A stretch of DNA of 64,000 nt from Spirometra erinaceieuropaei (taxonomy: Eukaryota > Platyhelminthes > Cestoda > Diphyllobothriidea > Diphyllobothriidae): positions 583,906 through 647,905 of the forward strand of contig CACRXP010000170.1 of the NCBI GenBank assembly GCA_902702965.1, given 5' to 3'. Below, piece after piece: positions 1 to 9,700 of the stretch. The notes beneath the pieces were generated by a model that saw only the letters and a list, made by a program, of their open reading frames with translations, was not told the origin of the DNA and made no database searches. Numbering within the stretch: position 1 is the first letter of the stretch; each line of letters starts with the position of its first letter. The position numbers were made by a program, and so were the translations under genes.

Positions 1-1396
1 CGAAGATATAAAGGCGTCTACTCTTTTGTCATTCATATTCATACCAACAAAAGAAGGTGATTCATGTCTAAATTAATGATGGATCTCTCTCGAAGTCACA
101 GAAGATGTTGCAGGAAAGGGATGAAGAAAGTAAAACAGTACGGCGCATCGTCTTCTCTTCACAATGGACGGGTTACTCGAAAGATTTGAAGTCAGGAGGG
201 TTTGGAGTTAGAGTTGGCGGAAGACCGTACTATTCAGAAATCGATTAGGACGGAGCAAAATCAGAAAATATTTAAGAGGGGAACCAAAACTTTTCTCCCG
301 TCTACGACTTAACGAAAGACCCTACACACACGACGGCATCTTTTTGCCGAAAATACTGTTCCTAAATCGTTGTTGACACTAAAGTAGTCAAAATCCCCCT
401 AGTGTGGATGACATGTCATCCAAGTATCAGAGATGCTTGCTGTTGATCTAGCCAAAACACAATCCGTGCTTTCCCAGCCTCGTCCGAACCGGTCTGATTG
501 TCCGCTAATTAGAAATCTATGCATATCACACCGCTACATGAAGGCGACAGGAGATCCCAACAAAAAATTACAGACCGATCAATCTTATTCCGATGTGCAG
601 CAAAATCAAGGAAAAGATATTTCAGTGAGAGCCAGTACGTTTTTTCGATCAGCACAATTTACTGTCCAATGACCAGCAAGGATTCTGTTGGGGTAGGTCT
701 TATAATAATTATAGTTATATATCCAGAAGCCCAGATTGCCCTATCCGGGCAAAGTTAAAGTTGAGTCACTTGGCAAAACGACAGTTCAGTCGTCGTGCCG
801 AACGATGACCACTGTCGCAGCCTGCGATTCCGTGAGGACCCAGCACTAGCCTCCGGGCAACGCAGTATGTCCCGACGCGGGCACTGGGGTCGCCAAGGGC
901 AGTCAACTTACCCGCCTTCGGCATAGACGACATGAGGGCATGAAGGTCTTCGTATAACTTGTCTTCGCCTCATCTAAGCCGCTCATTGCTAGGACAGGGA
1001 TGTCGACGGTGGTGCCGAAGTTGGGGCCCTAAGAGACAGTCGCAGTTACGTCGGGTGATTGTGGATGTCCTGCGGCACACAGTGCAGTTGTTCCACGATG
1101 TCGTTCCAGGTAGAAAAGGCGACGCATGTGTTTTATTGATCTGCCCTTGAGCGGCCGCTCCAGAAGAAGATTTAGCCGGCACCAGCCTCCTTCAGCTAGC
1201 CTTGTTCGGATAACCGGATGTCGCTAAGTGCAATGTGAAGAGAAGACGATGCGTCGTACTGTTTTACTTTCTTCATCCCTTTCCTGCAACATCTTCTGTG
1301 ACTTCGAGAGAGATCCATCATTAATTTAGACATGAATCACCTTCTTTTGTTGGTATGAATATGAATGACAAAAGAGTAGACGCCTTTATATCTTCG
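1..1396. repeat. Foldback element with ~165-bp inverted arms
   Basis: Bases 1-165 are an almost exact reverse complement of 1232-1396. I see only a few differences, near 143 and 163. The arms include the start of the window, so the palindrome may continue to the left. The interior holds a degenerate retrotransposon endonuclease at 780-1230 on the minus strand, directly next to the right arm. The 170-780 stretch is unrecognised. It could be a foldback transposon that captured LINE sequence, or an inverted duplication of a LINE 5' end made during insertion. The arms are plain in the sequence; the mechanism is inference. Confidence 0.85.
780..1230 (-). pseudogene. Broken non-LTR retrotransposon endonuclease (family C)
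   Basis: The minus strand reads as the N-terminal half of an AP-like endonuclease, with segments resembling LSEQGQLKEAGAG, FFWSGRSRA, a WNDIV block, and KLYEDLHALM followed by KLTALGDPSARVG and LVLGPHGIAG. This order matches LINE endonucleases, where the corresponding block is normally GDFNARVG. Here DFN is DPS, so a key metal-binding or catalytic Asn is lost. Stops and frame changes interrupt the reading near 985 and 1170. No reverse transcriptase follows. It is a dead fragment inside the foldback at 1-1396. Confidence 0.75.
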
Positions 1397-1507
1397 CATC
1401 TGGAAAGCGGTCTTTAAATTACCTTATTCGTTCACATCTTCACCTCAGCGTTTCGTGTCTTCCTTCCCTATCTCTCAGCAACGATCCTGCTCTTCAGTCC
1501 AGTTGTC

Positions 1508-2790
1508 ATGACATTCACGGAACACCTTTCCCATATAAAACCAGTTTTCTGGACTACAAAAGCAACTATTACTATTATTCCAGTATTTAAGTCTGGCTGT
1601 CGTTCTGACGTTCAGAACTATCGAGGTGTCCATAAAACGCCTACTCTCGCTAAAACGTTGAAAAATTATTGCCTTAAAAATTTCCGACTTTTGCATAGCC
1701 AATCAAGTTATTAGCTCTTCCTAGCATGGTTTTTACTAGATCGCACTTGTTAAACATGTCATTTGTCGTCTCTCAATCTAATTACCTCTCTTCGTAATGA
1801 CCATTTATCTGTTGTCGTTATTTATTTGGATCTTTGTAAAGCCTTCCATAAAGTGCCACATAAAAGACTGTTGGTTAAAGTAGAAGCTGTGGGAATTCGC
1901 AGTCTCCTAATAGACTTCCTCAGGTCATACTTGTCTAATCGTAAACAAAAGGTTTTGGTGGGATCTTCACTTTCCAGTGAAAGCCCTATTGTAAGTGGTG
2001 TTCTACAAGGCACCGTTTTGGGTCCTCTTTTGTTCCTGCTTTACTTAAATGATATTTCGGCAGCAGTTAAGCATTCTCAATCATTTATTTATGCCGATGA
2101 TCTCAAATGTGTATATTCTTTCCAAAATCTACGAGCCTTCATTGCCTGGAGCAAATCCATGCTGACTTGCTTGCTCACTCAGCTTGGAGCTCAAAATGGC
2201 TAATGGAATTCTCTCCGTCTAAATGTCGCTATGTGTTTTGAACCTGATAGGCTACCCCAACCAGTGGTCCTTCGAGGCATACCTATGACTGAATGTACCA
2301 CCATCAATGATTTAGGTTTAAGCTACACTAGTAAGCTTGATCTCTCGCCACACGCTGACAGAATTACAGCCAATGCTGCCCCGATTTGTGGCCTTATTTC
2401 TTAAAATGTCTGTCTTCCTGAAATTAAATTAAGACTCTATCGTATGTTTGTACTTCCCAATCTCGAGTATTGTTGCCCATTCTTTGGTTTGATGAATGAA
2501 GCTAGTCGTTTAAAAACTGAAAATGTCCAAAGACGTTTTTCTAAAAACTTTTAGATAAGGAACATCCCAATATCTCCTACTCAGATAGATGCCAGCTAAT
2601 TAACCTAAACTTTTTTGTGTTCGAAGACTAGAAGCGGGCCTCTGTCTCCTCTTCCGCATTTATAATAGTTCGAATCTGCCTCGGATTTCAGCACTTACCC
2701 CTAGTAGTCTTAAGTCAGTTTAAGTCAGTTTGTTAAGGGAATGAGGCTTTCGCCCTTGAGCTCCCTATTCATATCGATAAACAGAAATAA
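1508..2790 (+). pseudogene. Non-LTR retrotransposon RT remnant (family B, CR1/Jockey-like)
   Basis: This is the fingers, palm and thumb region of a LINE reverse transcriptase broken into several frames. The piece at 1508-1714 carries IPVFKSGCRSDVQNYRGV. The longest open piece (1763-2203) carries YLDLCKAFHKVPHKRLL (motif A region), SGVLQGTVLGPLLFLLYLND and FIYADDLKC, the YADD catalytic box. From 2204 to about 2600 the reading continues in another frame to LEYCCPFFGL and VQRRFSKNF, typical of the C-terminal end of these proteins. Stops occur at about 2403 and 2552, and the end is degenerate. It resembles the minus-strand copy at 30.7-32.9 kb more than the other RTs here. Confidence 0.88.
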
Positions 2791-2829
2791 AGTCATCAAT
2801 TACATCAGCAAATGCGAAAAGTTATGAAG

Positions 2830-4038
2830 TTAGCGGTAATTGTGAGCTAAGCGCAAACCGCCGCCGCTAAAACAATCATTATTGTATGTACAGTAGGTTC
2901 TCAACAAGTAAGCGTCTAGTCTGCACTTAAGGGATTTGACACTTTCGGAAAGAACGACGGCATCAGGGAGTTCATTCCATGCCCCGATGACTCTGTGAGA
3001 GAAGGCGTTCCGTCGGACGTCCGAATGAGCCCGCTTCCTTTGCACTTTGAAGGTATGACCACGCAGACAGTCAGTCCGGGCCAATTCAAAAAATTCATCA
3101 AAGTCTAGGGCACACTCACGGCTTCTGACAATCCTGTAGGTTTGAATGAGATCGCCGCGCAGTTGCCTGTAATTTAGAGGAAAGAGATTTAGTTCGGTCA
3201 GCCTGGTTTCGTAAGGCAAATGATGAAGATTCTTGACCATCTTCGTAGCCATCGCCTGTACTCTTTCCAGTCGTTGATAATCTTTCTTTAACCACGGTCG
3301 CCAGGCCTAGACTGCATACTCTAAGTGAGACCGGACGAATGCCCCATAGGTTTTTCCGAGCAGCTCCTTGTCGATCTGCACAAATCCCCGCCTCAGCGCA
3401 AATAGCACCCTTATCGCACTTTTGGCTGCCCTTTGACACTGTGAAGATGGTTTCAGCGAGGAGGTCATTAGGACTCCCAGGTCTTTCTGTTCCACAACAT
3501 TTGAAAGGGGCTGACCACCAAGGACGTATGGAAAGTAATCGTCCTCCTTACTGGTCCGTATGTTGCGGAGTCTCAGGACCACACATTTGTCCCCATTAAA
3601 ATTGAGGAGCCAGCGAGCTGACCAACTGTTTAGGCGGTTGAGACTGTCTTGAAGCGCGTACCTGTCTGCATCAGATCTGATGGGTGTCCACAGCTTAACA
3701 TCGTCAGCAAACACGATGGCGCTGCATCCCAGGTCGTCGACGCAGTCGTTAATGTAAACCAGGAATATCAACGGCCCTAAGACGGAGCCCTGGGGTACAC
3801 CACTTAGAACGGGGGTAGGAGTTGACCTTGAGGCCTCAGTGCACACGGTTTGCGATCTCCCGGTAAGAAAATGCGTTATCCATGTCAGCAGCCTTCCTCT
3901 TATCCCAATTTCAGAAAGTTTGTAGATTAGCCGTTTGTGTGGGACGCTGTCGAACGCCTTCTTAAAGTCTGTGTATATGACATCAACCCTCCCATCCTCG
4001 TCCGGTGCGCGAGTCCACTGCTCCGTCGTGTCGCGCAC
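2830..4038 (-). mobile_element. Non-LTR retrotransposon RT, single in-frame stop (family A)
   Basis: One continuous minus-strand frame of about 400 codons covers the RT palm to the element's C-terminus. It shows VIYTDFKKAFDSVPHKRLI (motif A), SGVPQGSVLGPLIFLVYIND (motif B), VFADDVKLW (FADD catalytic box), QKDLGV, RSHLEYAV, LERVQAMATKMV and VIGAWNELPDAVV near the end. A TAG at 3307-3309 interrupts LEYAV-AW; everything else stays in frame, so this copy is young. The 5' part (fingers and endonuclease) is missing, cut off at the hairpin 3945-4098. Minus-strand 3' sequence runs towards 2800. The same family includes the plus-strand copy at 24.9-27.4 kb. Confidence 0.9.
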
Positions 4039-4098
4039 TGGACGAGGATGGGAGGGTTGATGTCATATACACTGACTTTAAGAAGGCGTTCGACAGCG
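3945..4098. repeat. 68-bp hairpin at the RT 5' truncation
   Basis: Bases 3945-4012 and 4031-4098 are reverse complements with two mismatches, separated by an 18-base loop (4013-4030). Both arms encode the start of the RT palm (the TDFKKAFDS block), once in each orientation. The retrotransposon at 2830-4038 stops being recognisable exactly at this hairpin. A growing cDNA that folded back and copied itself during insertion would leave such a scar. Confidence 0.9.
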
Positions 4099-4099
4099 C

Positions 4100-5058
4100 C
4101 CATACAATCTTCGCAACTCTTCCTTGATTATACCTCCTCCAGCTTCCTCCACCTCTAAGCGCTCTCTCTCTCTCTTTTGCTTCCAGAAATACTTTCCTCC
4201 GGATAAACCTTCCAAATAAATATAAGATCTTCAAAATATCTATAGACCTTTAAGAGAAGGCTAGGCCTTTATCTGTATACTGACTCGATCAAACTTTTAT
4301 TTTCCTCATCCTTCCCGGACAACTTTCTCTATGACACTGAGAAAGGGCCGCCGGGAATTTAGTATGCCGCCATTAACTTTCCGTATCTGCTCACATTTTC
4401 TTCCTTTGTGAGTAGTCTCGCTTCCTAAGATCCCTCACCAGAAATGTTGATTTTTCCAATTTCTCAGTTCGTGCATCGCGCCCCCACAGAATGCACTCTA
4501 TCGACGCTCTTGGCGAAACCTTCTGTATTCGCCATATACTAGTAGACTGGTCGCATCTCCCTTACCCCATCCTCGGATGGAGTCGGATGAATGTAACCGG
4601 CCGCATCTGGGTTCCTATCGCCTCGAGACTGGCTTTCTAGTCGCCACTTTTACATGAATGGCCTCATCCGGCATATTAATTCTGCCTTGATGATGCCCGT
4701 TTCGATTCTTATTTCTGCGCCACTTATATTCCAGTCCTGCCTGACCCGCCTATTTACCCATTCATGAAATCCTTTGTACAGGCCGGACCTGTCTGCTTTT
4801 TGTGTATTAAGGAGCGGGATTTTGTTCCCCCTATCATTCTAAACCAATCATGCTCATTTTGTTTATGTTAGGAGTTTATTTTCACTGCCCGCTCAACATT
4901 CTTCTTAACATGCTGCCTATTCAATATCTATGAATTAAGTATTGTATACATTCTGTCTACCTCGTCTGAAATTCTAAAATTAATGTAAAAGTTATCCTTA
5001 CTTGCTATGAAAGGACCCCCACGGGTCTTGAATAAAAATTATTATTATTATTATTATT
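4100..5058 (+). other. Unassigned stretch ending in an (ATT)n tail
   Basis: No coding frame is recognisable. The end (5015-5058) has the layout of a retrotransposon 3' terminus: a conserved-looking GGACCCCCACGGGTCTTG block, then AATAAA, then (ATT)n at 5038-5058. I infer the 3' end of a plus-strand non-LTR element with a microsatellite tail. Its body is too decayed to name. Confidence 0.4.
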
Positions 5059-5319
5059 TGTTTGCTGGTTTCGACTGCTGATATTGCTGCCTGCGATCCA
5101 CTGTCTGCTCGCAGCTCTCGGGAACTCAGAACTGTTTAACGCACATTTTATAGCCCTCTTGCCATCTCGGTCGTAAGTAGCGCTCTCCATTAATAGGGCT
5201 GCTTAACTTCAATAAACGGTTGCCGCTCTCCACTACGGGTCCCTAGGCCTAGTGAGAACGGCCTACTGGCTTGAGCCCTCTACGTGATTGCATGTCGCTC
5301 TATCCGCATGATTGTCTGG

Positions 5320-5480
5320 CTGTTGGGGAAAAAGAGCAGAGGGTAAGGAGGGGCGAGAAGGTGGTGGAAAAGAAGAGGAAGGGAGATGGAAGGGGAAGGA
5401 AAGAAGAGAGAGAAAACGGGGAGGGGGACTGAACGTGGGTAGGAGGAGGTGGGGGGAAGATAAGTGGCTAATGGGGGAGA
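5320..5480. repeat. G/A-rich low-complexity tract
   Basis: About 160 bases on the plus strand are almost only G and A (aagaggaaggg- and gggga-type words) and show no clean period. Open frames on both strands here are products of the composition. Confidence 0.8.
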
Positions 5481-5499
5481 GATGTAACTGGTTATTCTA

Positions 5500-6750
5500 G
5501 AACCGAAAAGTGAATTATGCACAGAATCTACCTAACTACTTCAAAATTTAGTTGGAAATTTGTATTTACCTGCTATGACAGCATTATAATAAAATTATTT
5601 ATTTATTTTGAGCTACAAACTGTCTACAGACGGTTCCGCTGTAAACACCGACTGAAAAAAGGGGATCGAAAGTTATACTTTTTGCTACCCTGCCGCTAAC
5701 ATGTTGTTTAAACCATTCTCGTCCCTATGCTTCCTCTTACTGCGGATATCCCCTTTTGACTTCTTATAAAATATGATGGTTTCTGGCGTAAGTCAGCCAT
5801 CGAAAAGAATATTCAGCAACCTGCCTTTGCTTGCGGCATTCATCGAGTTGCTCATAATATCCGACAAGTGATGTGATACTTTAAATATACAAGTGTATGT
5901 TCCAGAAAAGAGACCGAAAAACGAAAAAATTATATATGACGCAATGCTGAGAGTAGACAAGAGACGTCTTTCCTTAGTAAAGGGGGCCATGATGGGCGCA
6001 ATGTGATATATGGTGAAAATCTAATCTGCTAAAATTATACAGGTTATTCATCCCTGAAATTCATATGCATAGCAATCTCGTCCTAAGAAGCATCCGCTCT
6101 AGATTCGCCTTGTTTTCCACATGTGGTAGCTTTTAATTTAATGCCTGAGAAATTTGAATATGTGGCAATAATTGTTGCAAGTCAATAGACTTTCACAATA
6201 TCCCATTTCACCGTTAAACCTAACAATAGAGAACAGGGTAAACCCCCAAAAAATAATTCAAATAACCAGATGTTCAAACTTTCGGAGGCACCAGTTTTTC
6301 GCCAATATATTACTTTTCCGGGAGTTTAAGCATGGAGCTCTGTATTTTGAAAACTACGTCACGGTAGTAAATCCAGCTGTCAATTGGTCACAAAACACGA
6401 CCGTTAAAGAGGATAAGCGTATTCGAAACTCGTATTTAAACATAAATATTCTTAGGTTTCTAAATTTCAACCTCGTAATTTGTTATCTTATAAAATATGG
6501 CCAGTTCTGTTTCCGCGTTTGTCACATTTTGGTGTGAACAAATCATCCCCCTGTCGTCGTGACGTTTTAAGTGCTTGTAGTCTGCTGAAGATTATCCTAT
6601 GCAACTTCGCATTTTCTACTTGGCCCTACATTCCACAGCTTGGGCAGTAAATTCTGCTCTTTATTTATAACCTTGAACTCTGTAACTGGCCTAAGGATGT
6701 TTTAACGTACTATTCCACTGCTCTTTAGCGTGAGCCGCTCACTTCTACTT
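5500..6750. other. AT-rich region upstream of the serpin
   Basis: AT-rich sequence with no recognisable gene or repeat. A 121-codon open frame at 6172-6537 has the composition of random AT-rich DNA. This interval should hold the serpin promoter and 5' UTR, but I cannot point to a TATA box or initiator with any confidence. Confidence 0.4.
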
Positions 6751-6754
6751 CCCG

Positions 6755-9700
6755 ATGTTTTGTAAGTTGTCATCCAATCTACATTTCTGTAGCTGTAGAC
6801 CACTTTCTTCCTTTTACACAGAGTATTTACTCGATACTATATCACAGCGATTCGGGTAACGGTTGGCTAAGGAATTTACGCTTTTCCCACAGGATGTGTT
6901 TCAAACTGTTTTATTTCACCTCTCAGCATCTATTCGGTACTCTGTCAACTTCTGGTTGGAAGTGAAGGAAACACAAGAGCTGAAATTCTTCGCATACTTA
7001 AACTTGAAGCGTCAGAGAAACTTGACGCAATAATTAATTATGTTTGTGAACATATCACATTCAACTCAAAAGACGGGCAGGAAACAGGTACCACGCAGGC
7101 CAGTGGAATTTTCTTGCAGTCTGGCCTTGGCATATTGGATTCATACTCTAAAAGTGTCCAAGAGCACTTTGGCGCTTCATCAATTGAGGTAAACTCCTCA
7201 AACTATCCTTGATATACGTATTTTAAATTCAAATTACAGGTTGACTACGTAAACAAACCAGATGACTCACGTCGTGTAATCAACCAGTGGATCGAAAGTC
7301 GAACCAACGGAAAAATCAAAGAGCTGCTGCCAGACGGGGCAATTAGCAGTCTTACTAGGTTTGTTATCGCAAGCGCTGTTTATTTTAAAGGTGAGCACGT
7401 ATTATATCTATTCATGTTTAAAGGTATTTGGAAGGAAAAGTTTGCGCCAGCAGCAACAACTTCCGGAAAATTTTATCCATTAAACGGTCAGGATATGAAC
7501 ATGCTTATGATGCAATCTAGGAGGAAGCTTTTTTTCGCTGAGTTCAACGAAGAATTGGGAGGTCGGGCCGTGCGTCTTCCGTTTGAACGGTTCGTCCAGT
7601 GTTCGGTTTCCTCTTTGCCGAATCTATTGAACTCCCTTAACGAATTTCTCGTACATCCACATGTTGTCAGTAACTATAAGCCTTCATTTAGTGGTGGAGT
7701 TTGCGTTTGAGGTGAATAATTAACCGGTATTTTCTCCATCCTGTCTTCATCGGTTTGTCCAAATCTCTTGAGTTTAAAAAGGCAAACTATAAGTCTGGGT
7801 GCCTTTGCTCCAAGCACCCGCTCTGATATTAACTTCAAGGGTAACACGAATGCCAGAACTAGACTTTTATAGACAGTTGGAAAGCGCTGCCAAAAGACAC
7901 ATCGAAACTACTTTTATCGTCCACTAGACGTATATAGATTTAAATAGTTGGGAGTCATAGCGGTCTTGTGTCAGAACTCTGAACTTAGCGGACTCTCCAA
8001 GGCTGTTTTACAATTTCTCAATGAATGAATGGGCGTTAAAGCACTCAGTGTGGGATCTTATCCTCCAAACCATGTTTCACTTATTGAAACAATATTCCGA
8101 ACCGAAATCGAATACATGTAATTGACTGAAGAGCATACTTTCACCGGGACGAAGTGGACAGTTTTTCCGACAAAAGCCACCTTAAACGTTTTGGCATAAC
8201 GAACCTGTAACGGGTATTTTGGATAGCCTCAGACGACGAATAGGTGCCCGACGGGTTCGGCTGACTTATTGGCTAAAGATATTTTCTATTTACCAGTAAA
8301 AGTGCATTTATTTTCAGAAGTAATCTTCATAATGAACACGTACTTGATACAGTCGCGACAGTTTCTTTACTAGCCGGCCTCGACGATGCTGCGGATTGTA
8401 TCTATCCACACCCTCCTGAAGGTCAGGAGGCCACCTCCATGTGAGATAACTCCTTCATCGCAGTTTCTTGTTAGGCAGCGGTATCAAACACTGTCAGCTT
8501 TATTGCTATTTTTCAACGACTGTGAACCGTTTCTTTTGAGGAGTTTGTGTACGTTACTAAATAACGTTTTTTCAGTCAGCGGTAGTCTATTTACACCGTC
8601 TTATATTATCGCAGTCCAGCATTCGTTACCGTACAGAAGTAACCACACGGAAGATTGCCAACACCTGCAGCAGCATCGGTTTGAACGATGATATCGTTCG
8701 TGGTCTATCTGTCTAGCGGCCACTTCGCTCCCTCAGACAGAGAGCTACTGATTAAAAAGTGTGTCTTTTTTGGCCATGGGCGTTGTTCGAGAATACTTTG
8801 AGTTCCGCGGCGTTAGTGAATAATCCGTTCAATCAGGCAACTAATGGGCAACTAACATACTTTGCCCGTGTGGGGCGGAATCACTAGAGCAATCAAAGTC
8901 GATCTGTCAGTGTTCTGGCACAGGTAACGTGCCATCAAAGACGCGTTATTTCCATAAGGTGCCGTTTTTCCACAAGCAGTCATTGTACTAAACTTGTGTT
9001 TGGTGCAGCCCTGACGAAACCCACGCCTGATGAGCTCTAACAACGGATCGGAGGGGATCGATCCGTACTTTACCTCAGCAACGACAACTGGACGTTTATG
9101 AGCAGGAATCTGTCCCCGTGTCTGGTTGGACGGTTTTGAGATAACCTCTTAGTCGCTGTCCCCGAGTAAGCACAAGGGCCGAATGAATGGCAATAACATC
9201 GGGCTCTCGAGGTTTATTTTCTTCGTCTCACTGAGGGCAAACTATTTCATTTTAGAAGAAAGTGATATACCTCGCCCTAGTAAATATTTTCAAATACCGC
9301 AGCCAAGCGCCTCCAGTTTCCCATTTCAAGCTGGTCAGAGAGGGATAATAGACACTGGTCATAGCAATGATTCTTGCGGATACACTGTCTGGCTCCATTA
9401 TCCGTCATGATTATCAGAATCGAAAGCTGCAACAAGGACAGTCATGCAAAACTGCATGTGCTGTAGAAGGATGGAATTCCGCTTCTGAGTGGAAAACTTA
9501 CCAGGAACAAAAGCAAAGCTGTCACTTCGACTCAGTTATTCTTGTGATCACATCGCACGCACTTTATGATCATTTTTCAGAGTCCGTAGTGCATCTTAAC
9601 TCGAGTTATCTGTACAGACAGAGGTAAGGTCCTTGGACTAACCGCTTGATTTTCGTACCATCGAGTGAATTGGAAAATCCACCCACCATTCTCGAAGAGT

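Noticed and set aside
6599..6646. Short frame MQLRIFYLALHSTAWA as a signal peptide exon for the serpin
   Set aside because: It ends at phase 0 before GTAAAT, whereas the next serpin exon needs phase 1; the exon at 6755-6761 fits and this one does not.
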